Shown: positions 42,463 to 52,537 of the stretch, one piece after another | Layout of the letters: each line of letters opens with the position of its first letter | Numbering within the stretch: the stretch's first letter is position 1 | Source: Nonomuraea muscovyensis | GTDB taxonomy: Bacteria > Actinomycetota > Actinomycetes > Streptosporangiales > Streptosporangiaceae | Direction of reading: 5' to 3' | Assembly: GCF_014207745.1 (NCBI RefSeq) | Contig: NZ_JACHJB010000001.1 | Location: 3,038,001 to 3,102,000, forward strand | DNA length: 64,000 bases | The notes under the pieces: generated by a model | Databases searched by the model: none | What the model was told of the DNA's origin: nothing | What the model saw: the letters and a program-made list of their open reading frames with translations, nothing else | Position numbers and translations under genes: made by a program

Positions 42463-42654
42463 ATGATCGGCGCGTTGGGGCGGTTCGGAGACCGGCTGCT
42501 GGAGCGGCTGGTGCCCTCGGCCACGGCTCGGGCCGACACGACCTTCAGGGAGTACTGCTACTGCCGGTACACCTACAAGCACTACAGGACCTGCCACGTG
42601 GTCGGCGGCACGACGTCCTGTGGCCTGTGCTACTCGGTGTCGGCCACCTGCTGA
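42463..42654 (+). CDS. MIGAL peptide 2, 63 aa, six Cys (RiPP-like precursor)
   Basis: A 63-residue peptide starting at ATG 42463 behind AAAGGAG. Residues 1-24 (MIGALGRFGDRLLERLVPSA plus TARA) form an amphipathic leader-like helix; residues 25-63 contain six Cys (32, 34, 44, 53, 56, 63) and many Tyr, Thr and Ser (EYCYCRYTYKHYRTC, TTSCGLCYSVSATC). No hydrophobic signal peptide. I infer a ribosomally made, post-translationally modified or disulfide-rich peptide. Adjacent cholesterol oxidase and the SARP regulator are possible functional partners; no LanM/LanB-type enzyme lies next to it, though lanM is 8 kb away. Confidence 0.7.
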   Translation: MIGALGRFGDRLLERLVPSATARADTTFREYCYCRYTYKHYRTCHVVGGTTSCGLCYSVSATC

Positions 42655-42677
42655 CGGCCGGCGACGACTGAGCGACG

Positions 42678-42709
42678 CGCCGCCGGGCCCCCCACCGGGT
42701 CCGGCGGCG
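42678..42709. terminator. Bidirectional hairpin between convergent genes
   Basis: CGCCGCCGGGCCC pairs with GGGTCCGGCGGCG (one G-T pair) around CCCCAC. It separates the peptide gene from the convergent SARP gene. Confidence 0.65.
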
Positions 42710-42726
42710 TTCGCGTGCGGCGGGTC

Positions 42727-45210
42727 TCAGCAGGGCGGGAAGCGGCGGGAGGCCGGCGTGCCGACCGGCTCGTACGTGCCGTGGACGGCGCGGAGCCGGG
42801 CGCGGAGCGGTCCGGCGCCCGGATGGCCGTGCCGTTCGAGGATGCGCAGCGCCTGCTGCCAGGCGCTGCGCGCGAGGTAGCGGTCGCCCACCGCGTAGTG
42901 GCTCTCGCCCAGCCGGACGAGGGCGCCGGCCTCCTGGAAGCGGTCGCCGTCGCGCCGGAACAGGTCGAGGGAGTGCCGGTAGCAGGTGACCGAACGCTGC
43001 AGGTCGCCCAGGCTGTGGTGGATGTGGCCGAGCAGGCGGTGCAGGTGCGCCCGCGCCGGCAGGTCGTTCACCACGCGTTCCGCCGTGTACAGGGCCGCCA
43101 CGAGGTCGGGCCAGCGGCCCTGCCGGTCGTGGAAGGTGGTCAGGGCGGAGGCGATCCGCCAGCTGTGGCGGGGGAAGCCGTGGGCCGCGGCGTGCCCGAC
43201 GCACGCCAGCAGCACGGCCTGTTCGGCGGCGAACCACTCCATCGCCTCCCGCTCGCCGGCGAAGGTCTCAGGACGGACTCCCGGCCGGGGCGGCGTGGTG
43301 GTGATCGAGGCCCGGCGGGGCTCCAGGGCCGAGGCGGCGGCGTCGGCGCTGTGCAGGTAGTGGTCGAGCATGCGGTGCGCCACCGCGCGGCGTTCGGCGT
43401 CGTCGGCGTGCGCGTGCGCCAACTCGCCCGCGTACGCCCACAGCAGGTCGTGCAGGACGTAGCGGCCGGCACGGGGTTCGGTGAGCAGATGGGACCAGGT
43501 CAGCTCGGCGAGCAGCGGCCGCACCCGCCGGACCGGCAGCCCGGCCATGCCGGCCGCGGCCGCGACGGAGATCTCCGGGCCGGGGTGCAGCCCCAGCGTG
43601 CGGAACAGCCGCGCGCTCTCGGCCCCGAGCGCCCGGTACGACGAGGAGAACACGGTACGCACGTCCGTGGCCGGATCGCCCGTCCCGAGCGCGTCCAGGC
43701 AACCGAGCGGCTCGCCCAGCTCGGCGGCGACGCCGGCGAGGGGCAGGCCGGGTTCGGTGACGGCCCGGGCCGCCGCCACGACCAGCGCGAGGGGCAGCCG
43801 CGCGCACCGCGCGATGATCTCCTCCACGGCCTCGGGTTCGGCCGCCGCCCGGTCCGGGCCGAGACGGCGGGTCAGCAGCTCGCGCGCCTGCGGGGTGGGC
43901 AGCAGGTCGACGGTGAGCGGCCGGGCGCCTTCGGCCGCGACCAGGCCGGTCAGCCGGTTGCGGCTGGTCAGCAGGACCAGGCAGGTGGGGGAGCCCGGCA
44001 GCAGCGGACGGACCTGGTCGGCGTCGCGCGCGTTGTCGAGCAGGACGAGCACCCGCCGGTCGGCCAGGAGGCCGCGGTAGAGGCCCAGCCGCGCCTCGAA
44101 GGCGGCGGGCACACGGTCGGCCGGCACGCCGAGGGCTTCCAGGAACGCGCGTAGCGTCTCCGACGGGGGCGGCACCGATCCGCCGGCGTCGAAGCCGCGC
44201 AGGTTCGCGTGCAGCTGCCCGTCGGGGAAGCGGTCGCGCACCAGGTGCGCCCAGTGCACGGCGAGCGCGGTCTTGCCGACGCCGGCCGTACCCGACAGCA
44301 CGATGACGGGCGGGCCGTCGCCGAGCAGCGCGTCGAGCCCCGCCAGCTCCCGGTCGCGGCCGGTGAAGCCGTGCGCGTCGAGGGGGAGCTGGTGGGCCGT
44401 CGGCTCGCGGCCCGCGGCGGGGAGCAGCAGGTCCCGGTCGCGCCGGAGCATCGCCTCGTGCAGCCGCCGCAGCTCCGGGCCGGGGTCCATGCCCAGCTCG
44501 TCGGCCAGCAGCCGGCGGGCGTGCCCGTACGTCTCCAGCGCCCCGGCCGTGTCGCCGCACCGGTAGAGGGCCAGCATGAGCCCGCCGTGGACGCGTTCGC
44601 GCAGCGGATGGCGGACGGCCAGCAGGCGCAGCCGTTCGACCACCTCGGCATGCCTGCCGAGCGCGAGCAGGACCTCCACGTGGTCCTCCACGGCGGTGAG
44701 GCGCTGCTCGTCCAGGTGGGCGACGACGGACCGCAGGGTGGGGCCGAGCCGGACGTCCTCGGCGGCGTCGCCGCGCCACAGCGCGAGCGCGTCGGCGTAG
44801 GCGCGCTCGGCGCCGCCGAGGTCGCCGGCGGAGCGGGCCTGCCGCGCCGTGCCGACGAGCGCCTGGAACCGCCGCAGGTCCAGCTCGCCGGGCGCGAGGC
44901 GGAGCAGGTACCCGGACGGCGAGGTGACCAGGCGGTCGCCGGGCGGATCGGCCGGGGCGGGCAGCGACCGGCGGAGCTGCATGACGTAGGTGCGCAGGTT
45001 GGACACGGCCGACGGCGGTGGCCGGCCGTCCCACACCTCGTCCACGAGCAGCGGGAGGGAGACGGCGTCACCGGCGTGCGCCAGGAGCATCGCCAGGATG
45101 GTGCGCTGCTTGTGGGCGGTGATCCTGGCGGGGCCGCCGCCCGAGACGATCTCCAGCGGGCCGAGAAGCCGGAAGCGCGGGACGTCCGCCGCCTCGTCCC
45201 ACGCCGTCAT
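42727..45210 (-). CDS. SARP-NB-ARC-TPR transcriptional regulator (AfsR/DnrI type)
   Basis: An 827-residue regulator. N-terminal OmpR-like DNA-binding domain (FRLLGPLEIVSGGGPARITA, about 10-90), BTAD (about 95-245), then a P-loop NTPase (GTAGVGKTALAVHWA near 300; VLVLLDNARD; LLTSRNRL) and C-terminal TPR-like helices (LHRLLGHIHHSLGDLQRSVT). ATG 45210 is chosen for GGAGGG 9-14 bases upstream and because the domain begins there. SARPs bind heptamer direct repeats at pathway promoters; two such promoters lie just downstream of its gene, upstream of the MIGAL peptides, its likely targets. Confidence 0.9.
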   Translation of the reverse strand: MTAWDEAADVPRFRLLGPLEIVSGGGPARITAHKQRTILAMLLAHAGDAVSLPLLVDEVWDGRPPPSAVSNLRTYVMQLRRSLPAPADPPGDRLVTSPSGYLLRLAPGELDLRRFQALVGTARQARSAGDLGGAERAYADALALWRGDAAEDVRLGPTLRSVVAHLDEQRLTAVEDHVEVLLALGRHAEVVERLRLLAVRHPLRERVHGGLMLALYRCGDTAGALETYGHARRLLADELGMDPGPELRRLHEAMLRRDRDLLLPAAGREPTAHQLPLDAHGFTGRDRELAGLDALLGDGPPVIVLSGTAGVGKTALAVHWAHLVRDRFPDGQLHANLRGFDAGGSVPPPSETLRAFLEALGVPADRVPAAFEARLGLYRGLLADRRVLVLLDNARDADQVRPLLPGSPTCLVLLTSRNRLTGLVAAEGARPLTVDLLPTPQARELLTRRLGPDRAAAEPEAVEEIIARCARLPLALVVAAARAVTEPGLPLAGVAAELGEPLGCLDALGTGDPATDVRTVFSSSYRALGAESARLFRTLGLHPGPEISVAAAAGMAGLPVRRVRPLLAELTWSHLLTEPRAGRYVLHDLLWAYAGELAHAHADDAERRAVAHRMLDHYLHSADAAASALEPRRASITTTPPRPGVRPETFAGEREAMEWFAAEQAVLLACVGHAAAHGFPRHSWRIASALTTFHDRQGRWPDLVAALYTAERVVNDLPARAHLHRLLGHIHHSLGDLQRSVTCYRHSLDLFRRDGDRFQEAGALVRLGESHYAVGDRYLARSAWQQALRILERHGHPGAGPLRARLRAVHGTYEPVGTPASRRFPPC

Positions 45211-45265
45211 CGCCGCGGCCCTCCGGGGCGGCTCGTCGGTGGCGTGGGGCAAAGGGACATGGCGA

Positions 45266-45421
45266 TCAGGCCGGCCTGAGCGTCCAGAAGTGGTTGTCGT
45301 CGTGGCCCGAGACCGGCTCGGCCGGGGCCGCGGCGGCGGGAACGGGGGATAAGACGGTCAGCACTGCGGCGGCCAACAGCACGACTCGACGGGTCAACAC
45401 GCGAACTGGTTCCTCAGTCAT
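45266..45421 (-). CDS. Small exported peptide upstream of the SARP gene
   Basis: A 51-residue product if started at ATG 45421 (GTG 45400 is an alternative with GAGGA upstream). A Sec signal peptide LTRRVVLLAAAVLTVLSPVP ends near AAAAPA; the mature part would be about 20 residues: EPVSGHDDNHFWTLRPA. Such a short exported peptide directly upstream of a SARP regulator on the same strand (55 bases between) could be a signal or a scaffold peptide. Function unknown. No Cys. Confidence 0.55.
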   Translation of the reverse strand: MTEEPVRVLTRRVVLLAAAVLTVLSPVPAAAAPAEPVSGHDDNHFWTLRPA

Positions 45422-45617
45422 GAACATGTGTCCGGAAGCGCTGATCAACTTACCGGGAAATGACCAGATCTGTGGGGGTTCCCGGAACAGCGCGTGGGCG
45501 CCGGTCGCAGGCCAGGATGGGGGCGCGGGCGAAGCGGCCGGCGGGTGTTCAATCTCGGCGCCTGTCGCCGGGCGGGGCACGGTAGGCGGTGCCGGCTGCC
45601 GTGCCCCCTGGCGGCAG

Positions 45618-46301
45618 TCAGCTACCCGCCGGCGGGTACGCCTCCGGGTTCTTCTTGGGGTCGGGCATCTTGTCCCAGGACGGGTCGTCGATGACCTTGC
45701 AGGGCTTGACCGGCCCGGTGACGATGTAGCCGCTGAATTCCCACAGGGGCCTCGGCTTCTCCGGGCCCGAGGTCTGGTCCGCGTTCTCGGTGAACTCCAT
45801 GACGGCGGTCTGCCCCGCCTTGACGAGCTGCGGGTTGATCCGCAGCTCGCCGCCGCCCAGCTTGAACGCCTTGCCGTTCGGCGAGTTCTCGATCGCTTCC
45901 CGGATCTTCCTGTGCACCTCCGGGTCCTTGCTCTTGAGCTCCTCCTTCGAGAACGTGGGACCGGCTTCGGTCTGCCCGCGCTCGGGGGCGCAGCGGGTGC
46001 CGGGCTTGGTGTAGGAGACGTCGGCGGTCAGGCCGACTGCCGCCAGGTCCTTCTCCACCTGGGCCGGATCCCTGAACTCGATGATCTTGAGGGTGATCGT
46101 GCCGTCGGTGTTCTTGGTGACCGCGTAGGCCGGAGTCTCCGATCCGCTCAGGAACGGCACCGTAAGGGCCGCGACCGCCGCGAGCCCGGCCACCGCCGCC
46201 CCGGTGATCAGCCGCCGCCGCCTGCCCCGCCGGTGCCGGTCGTTGTTGCGAGCCACGATCTCGTCCTTGAGCTCCATCAGCACGTGCTCCTTGTAGTTCA
46301 C
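45618..46301 (-). CDS. Membrane-anchored partner of ECF sigma factor
   Basis: A 227-residue protein with a basic cytoplasmic N-terminus (MNYKEHVLMELKDEIVARNN, HRRGRRRR), one membrane helix (LITGAAVAGLAAVAALTVPF) and an extracytoplasmic domain with VEKDLAAVGLTADVSYTKPG and two Cys. It overlaps the sigma gene by ATGA and occupies the usual anti-sigma position. The N-terminal part has no zinc-binding ZAS motif, so the mode of sigma control is unclear. The external domain may sense envelope signals. Confidence 0.75.
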   Translation of the reverse strand: MNYKEHVLMELKDEIVARNNDRHRRGRRRRLITGAAVAGLAAVAALTVPFLSGSETPAYAVTKNTDGTITLKIIEFRDPAQVEKDLAAVGLTADVSYTKPGTRCAPERGQTEAGPTFSKEELKSKDPEVHRKIREAIENSPNGKAFKLGGGELRINPQLVKAGQTAVMEFTENADQTSGPEKPRPLWEFSGYIVTGPVKPCKVIDDPSWDKMPDPKKNPEAYPPAGS

Positions 46302-46858
46302 TGAATTCCTTCCAGGACGAAGGGGGCCATCTCTGGCACGGTTCTGAGCGCGCGGCGGGCGCGGTGCAGTCTGGCTCTGGCGGCCCCGTGCCGGATGCCC
46401 AGAGCGGTGGCCGCCTCGCTGATCGTGAGCTGGTCGATCACGACCAGTTCGATCATGGCGCGATCACCGTCCGGCAGTCCGGCCATGGCCTGGAAGGCCC
46501 GTCTGGCCAGGCTCTCCGCGTCGATCCGCTCTTCGAGTTCGGTGACGTCGTCGGAGTCGAGCGGTCTTCGTCCGCCCACCCGCTCGGCCAGTCTCGTCTC
46601 CTTGAACGCCCGCCGCCGCTCGGCCGAGAGGGCGTTGCGAGCCACGCCGTACAACCAGGCGATCTCGCTACCGCGGCCTGGCCGGTAGGTGTGGGCGGAG
46701 TCGAGCACCGCTGCGAAGACCTCCGCCACCAGGTCGGCGACCGTGTTCGGATCGGCGACCCTCCGGGCGAGGAACGACGTGATCGCGTCGACATGGCGTC
46801 GGTAGAAAGCTTCGAAAGCTTCCGGGTCTGTAGCGATGTCGGCCTGTTTGCGACGCAC
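46298..46858 (-). CDS. ECF-type RNA polymerase sigma factor
   Basis: A 186-residue ECF sigma factor. Region 2: FEAFYRRHVDAITSFLARRV and DLVAEVFAAVLDSAHTY with the core-binding WLYGVARNALS; region 4: LPDGDRAMIELVVIDQLTIS and AATALGIRHGAARARLHRAR. GTG 46858 with AAGGGGG 9-15 bases upstream. It is the first gene of a two-gene operon with the membrane partner. Regulon unknown; no obvious autoregulatory -35/-10 pair recognised. Confidence 0.9.
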   Translation of the reverse strand: MRRKQADIATDPEAFEAFYRRHVDAITSFLARRVADPNTVADLVAEVFAAVLDSAHTYRPGRGSEIAWLYGVARNALSAERRRAFKETRLAERVGGRRPLDSDDVTELEERIDAESLARRAFQAMAGLPDGDRAMIELVVIDQLTISEAATALGIRHGAARARLHRARRALRTVPEMAPFVLEGIQ

Positions 46859-47065
46859 CAGCCGTACCCCCTTCGTCGTTTACACCCCTTCTTGGTCAGC
46901 AACGGGAAAAGTGTTATGAGAGTGAATGAACTGCCCGGCTTCTGGTGCCCTGGGTTCGATGGAGCCGGGGCGGCCAGGTCCCCTACCTGGCCAAGCGCCG
47001 TAGCGCGCGGGCACGACACCTCTTCAAGGTCACAGAGTTCCGCGGCGCTTCACCGGGCGTTCGCC

Positions 47066-48883
<1,818 letters not shown>

Positions 48884-48929
48884 TCAACGTAACCCGGCCT
48901 CCGGAGGGACGCAACAGCACCGCCGACGG

Positions 48930-49673
48930 TCAGGCCGCCTCCCTGCGGACGGCCCGCGCGACGCCGCCGGCCGCCGGCAGCACGATCCAGCACAGCACGG
49001 AGACGGCCAGCCGGGCGGCCTCGCCGCCGGTCATGGCGCCCGCCATGAGGGGGGCGGACGTGCTGCCCAGGTCGAGCCAGCCGGCCAGGGTCTCGCCGAA
49101 GGAGCCGAGGCGGGCCACGGCGCTCCACAGGATCGAGGCCGACAGGCACACCACGATCGCGGCCGGCGCGTTCAGCAGCAGCATGCCGAGGGCCAGCCCC
49201 ATGGCGACCACGAGCACGTTCCCGGCGGTCCAGCCGAGGAGGGCGGCGGGCGAGACCGACCAGTCGGCCGGGACGTCACGGACCCCGGCGGTGAGCGCGG
49301 TCACCGGCACCGCGACCAGCATCGCGAACACCGCCGCCACGACGGCCGTGACCAGCGGCGGCAGGCACTTGGCCGCCAGCACCCGCACGCGCCGGGGTTC
49401 GAGGGCGAACGTGGTCAGCACGGTGCGGTGGCTCCACTCGCCGGTCACCGACAGGATGCCGAGCACGGGCAGCAGGGTGCCGAACCCGATCCCGGCCGTG
49501 CCGACCAGCTTCTCCAGGCTCGGCCCGGCGACGGCGCCCCGGGCGGCGACGGCGGCGACGGTCAGCGCGACCAGGATCGCCGCCAGCGTCATGCCGCTGC
49601 GGGTGTCGAACAGCTTGCGGGTCTCGACCGCCACCAGCCGGCCGAACGGGACGCCCCCGGTGACGGCGCTCAT
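48930..49673 (-). CDS. ABC-2 type transporter permease
   Basis: A 247-residue membrane protein with about six helices (for example GMTLAAILVALTVAAVAARG, ALLGWTAGNVLVVAMGLALG, LAVSVLCWIVLPAAGGVARA). It overlaps the upstream ATPase gene by four bases (ATGA). Together they form an ABC transporter of the drug/bacteriocin-export class, possibly for antibiotic efflux or for control of the divergent two-component pair. Substrate unknown. Confidence 0.82.
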   Translation of the reverse strand: MSAVTGGVPFGRLVAVETRKLFDTRSGMTLAAILVALTVAAVAARGAVAGPSLEKLVGTAGIGFGTLLPVLGILSVTGEWSHRTVLTTFALEPRRVRVLAAKCLPPLVTAVVAAVFAMLVAVPVTALTAGVRDVPADWSVSPAALLGWTAGNVLVVAMGLALGMLLLNAPAAIVVCLSASILWSAVARLGSFGETLAGWLDLGSTSAPLMAGAMTGGEAARLAVSVLCWIVLPAAGGVARAVRREAA

Positions 49674-50422
49674 GCCGCGCTCCCGTCAGCGCTCAGAGCG
49701 GCGTCGAGGCCGGCGCTCCGGTCCGCGCCCGTGGTGAGGTCGAGGAAGACCTGTTCGAGGGTGCGGCCGTCGCGGCGCAGCTCGGCGACGGTGCCCCGGG
49801 CCAGGACGCGGCCCCGCGCGATCAGCACCACCTGGTCGGCGACCTGCTCCACCTCGTGCAGCAGGTGCGAGCTGAGCAGCACCGCGCACCCCGAGGCGGC
49901 CAGCTCGCGCAGCAGGCCGCGCAGCCACCGGATGCCCTGCGGGTCGAGCCCGTTGGCCGGCTCGTCCAGGATGACCGCTCTCGGCTCGCCGAGCAGCGCG
50001 TGGGCGATGCCGAGCCGCTGCCGCATGCCGAGCGAGTAGCCGCCGAACCGCCGCCCGCCCTCCGCGGCGGTCAGCCCGACGAGACGCAGCACCTCGTCCA
50101 CCCGCGACCTCGGCAGGCCGAGCGTCATCGCGCCGAGGGTCAGGATCTCCCGCCCGGTGCGGCCGGGATGCTGGGCTCCGGCGTCCAGCAGCGTCCCCAC
50201 CTGGAACGCCGGCCGGTCCAGCTCCCCGTAAGGCCTCCCCAGCACGGTGGCCGAACCGGACGTGGCCCGGGACAGCCCGACCAGGACGCGCAGGGCCGTC
50301 GACTTGCCGGCGCCGTTCGGCCCGAGGAACCCGGTGACGCCGCCCGGCTCGACGGTGAACGACACGTCGTCCAGCGCCCGGACGTCCTTGTACACCTTGC
50401 TGACATGCTTGAACTCGATCAC
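49670..50422 (-). CDS. ABC transporter ATP-binding protein
   Basis: About 250 residues: Walker A GPNGAGKSTALR, Q-loop region VGTLLDAGAQHP, signature YSLGMRQRLGIAHAL, Walker B AVILDEPANGLDPQG and H-loop SSHLLHEVEQ. GTG 50422 (VIEFKHVSKVYK) is the natural family start; a start at 50458 would add 12 residues. The C-terminal extension ends in a Ser/Ala-rich tail. It forms an operon with the permease and is divergent from a histidine kinase/response regulator pair that likely controls it. Confidence 0.9.
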   Translation of the reverse strand: MIEFKHVSKVYKDVRALDDVSFTVEPGGVTGFLGPNGAGKSTALRVLVGLSRATSGSATVLGRPYGELDRPAFQVGTLLDAGAQHPGRTGREILTLGAMTLGLPRSRVDEVLRLVGLTAAEGGRRFGGYSLGMRQRLGIAHALLGEPRAVILDEPANGLDPQGIRWLRGLLRELAASGCAVLLSSHLLHEVEQVADQVVLIARGRVLARGTVAELRRDGRTLEQVFLDLTTGADRSAGLDAALSADGSAA

Positions 50423-50549
50423 GGGTGCAAGTCCACCGGATGCGCGCCGGCCCGTCATCGGACCAGGGTCCCGCCCGGACGGCCCGGCGTAGACCTGCGG
50501 CCATCCGGGTGTCGACCCAGGTCGCTAGGGCGGTGACCCGCAGGTTTCC

Positions 50550-50562
50550 TAGGCTGGGCGTC
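50550..50562 (+). promoter_or_regulatory. Leaderless-type -10 before the histidine kinase
   Basis: TAGGCT (50550-50555) is followed after exactly 7 bases by the GTG start at 50563, the spacing of leaderless actinobacterial mRNAs. No ribosome-binding site is present. Confidence 0.55.
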
Positions 50563-51810
50563 GTGCACGACCGTACGGAGGACGAGGCGCGCCCGGAGCG
50601 GTGGGCCGGCCTGGCGCGCTACCTGTCGGCCGTGGTGCCGATGCTGTTCCACGGCGGCATCATGGCCTGGGTCGCGTTCCGGGAGCCCGGCCGGCTGACG
50701 GCCCTCCTGGTGGACGTGGGGCTCGGCGTGGCGGGGCTGGCCCTGCTGGCGGGGTGGCGGCGGTGGCCGCTGCCGGTCGCGCTGGCGACTGCGCTGCTGA
50801 CCGCGTTCTCCAGCACGGCCGTGGGCCCGGCCTACGCCGCCTACGTCTCGCTGGGCTCGCTGCGGGGGTGGCGCCCGCTCGTTCCGGCAGCGGCCGTGTC
50901 CTTCGCGTGCCTGGCCGTCAGCGCCACCTCGCGGGGCATCGACCAGGTGGCCGTGGTCTCGCTGACCGGCGGCAGCACGATCCTCGCGGCGCTGACCGCG
51001 CTCGGGCTGTACCTGCGCGGGCGCCGCGACCTGGCGGCGTCCCGGCGCGAGGCGGCGTTGGCCGCGCGGCGCGCCGAGCGGCAGCGGATCGAGCAGGCCA
51101 GGCTGGCGGAGCGGGTGAAGATCGCGCAGGAGATGCACGACGTGCTGGCCCACCGGATCTCCCTGCTGTCGATGCTCGCGGGCGGCCTCGCGTACCGGAC
51201 CGACCTCGGCGCGCAGGAGACGCGTGAGCTCGCGCTGGCGATCCAGGAGAACGCGCACCAGTCGCTGAACGAGCTCCGGGCAGTCCTCGGGACGCTGCGG
51301 CGTGACGACGGCCCACCCGAGGACGGCCCGGGCGGCGCGGACGGCGCGGGTGACGTGGGCGGCGCGGGCGCGGGTGGGCCGGAGGCGCCGCAGCCGACCC
51401 TGGCCCAGCTCGGCGCCCTGTTCGACGAGGTGCGGGCCGCCGGCCAGCGGGTCGAGGTGGCCGACAGCATCGAGGGCCGCGAGCTGCTGCCGCCGCAGAC
51501 CGGCCGGCACGCGTACCGGATCGTGCAGGAGGCGCTGACCAACGCGCGCAAGCACGCGCCGGGCAGCCGGGTCACGGCCGAGCTGGGCGGGCGGCCGGGC
51601 GGCGGCCTGCGCATCCGGGTGAGCAACCCGGTGCCGCCCGGCGGGCCGTCCCCGGGCCCCGGCGGGCGGCTGGGGCTGGTCGGTGTGGCCGAGCGGACCC
51701 GGATGGCCGGCGGCAGCCTCAGCCATGCTGTGCAGAACGGGTGCTTTGTCCTCGATGTCCGGCTGCCGTGGGAAGGTGTGCGACGTGATCCGACTCCTGG
51801 TCGTGGATGA
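50563..51810 (+). CDS. Sensor histidine kinase (DesK/NarL-partner type)
   Basis: A 415-residue kinase. Membrane helices cover residues about 20-155, then a coiled-coil segment (EAALAARRAERQRIEQARLA), phosphoacceptor motif EMHDVLAHRISLLSM and HATPase with N-box QEALTNARKHAPGS and G-box LGLVGVAERTRM. A Gly/Ala/Asp-rich insert (DGPGGADGAGDVGGAGAGG) interrupts the region before the ATPase domain. It overlaps the response regulator gene by 26 bases. Probably regulates the divergent ABC transporter. Confidence 0.9.
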   Translation: MHDRTEDEARPERWAGLARYLSAVVPMLFHGGIMAWVAFREPGRLTALLVDVGLGVAGLALLAGWRRWPLPVALATALLTAFSSTAVGPAYAAYVSLGSLRGWRPLVPAAAVSFACLAVSATSRGIDQVAVVSLTGGSTILAALTALGLYLRGRRDLAASRREAALAARRAERQRIEQARLAERVKIAQEMHDVLAHRISLLSMLAGGLAYRTDLGAQETRELALAIQENAHQSLNELRAVLGTLRRDDGPPEDGPGGADGAGDVGGAGAGGPEAPQPTLAQLGALFDEVRAAGQRVEVADSIEGRELLPPQTGRHAYRIVQEALTNARKHAPGSRVTAELGGRPGGGLRIRVSNPVPPGGPSPGPGGRLGLVGVAERTRMAGGSLSHAVQNGCFVLDVRLPWEGVRRDPTPGRG

Positions 51811-52432
51811 CGACCCGATGGTGCGCACCGGACTGCGCCTCATCCTCGGCGGCGAGCCCGACCTGGAGATCGCCGGTGAGGCCGGTGACGGCCGCGAGGC
51901 CATGGCCGCGATCCGGGAGCTGCGGCCGGACGTCGTGCTGCTGGACATCCGCATGCCCGTCCAGGACGGGCTGGTCACCACCGAGCTGCTGGCCGGACGG
52001 CCCGACCGGCCCAGGATCCTCGTCCTCACCACCTTCGACGCCGACGACATGGTGCTGCGCGCCCTGCGGCTGGGCGCGGACGGCTTCCTGCTGAAGGACA
52101 CGCCGCCGCCCAGGATGGTGGAGGCGGTGCGCGCGGTGGCCGCGGGCGAGCCGGTGCTGTCGCCGAGAGTCGCCCGGCAGGTGATCGCCGCGGCCACGGA
52201 CGGGCACGGCCGGCGGCGCCCGGAGGCGGAGCGCGAGCTGGCCCGGCTCACCGAACGGGAGCGCCAGGTTGCGATCGAGGTCGCCCGGGGCAGCTCGAAC
52301 GCCGAGGTCGCCGCCCGCCTTCACATGAGCGTGGCGACCGTCAAGGCCAACATCACCCGCATCTTCGCCAAGCTGGAGACCGACAACCGCGTGCACGTCG
52401 CCATGAAGGTGCGCGACGCCGGCCTCCTCTGA
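51785..52432 (+). CDS. NarL-type response regulator
   Basis: A 215-residue regulator starting at GTG 51785. Receiver: RLLVVDDDPMVRTGLRLIL, phosphoacceptor Asp in VVLLDIRMP (about residue 54), Lys in DGFLLKDTPP. LuxR helix-turn-helix: LTERERQVAIEVARGSSNAE then VAARLHMSVATVKANITRI. Translationally coupled to the kinase by overlap, forming a standard pair. Confidence 0.93.
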   Translation: MIRLLVVDDDPMVRTGLRLILGGEPDLEIAGEAGDGREAMAAIRELRPDVVLLDIRMPVQDGLVTTELLAGRPDRPRILVLTTFDADDMVLRALRLGADGFLLKDTPPPRMVEAVRAVAAGEPVLSPRVARQVIAAATDGHGRRRPEAERELARLTERERQVAIEVARGSSNAEVAARLHMSVATVKANITRIFAKLETDNRVHVAMKVRDAGLL

Positions 52433-52537
52433 GCACGCCCCCGTGAACACGCGCCGGAACGGTGCTGGACAGACCTTCCGGCCATCTGTCACCATTTCCC
52501 ACATGATCGTGAGAAAGGACAACGCCACCCTCGTCTG

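Noticed and set aside
42727..45210. SARP regulator as controller of the lanthipeptide cluster.
   Set aside because: No heptamer repeats were found upstream of the lanthipeptide precursor, and that cluster has its own two-component pair.
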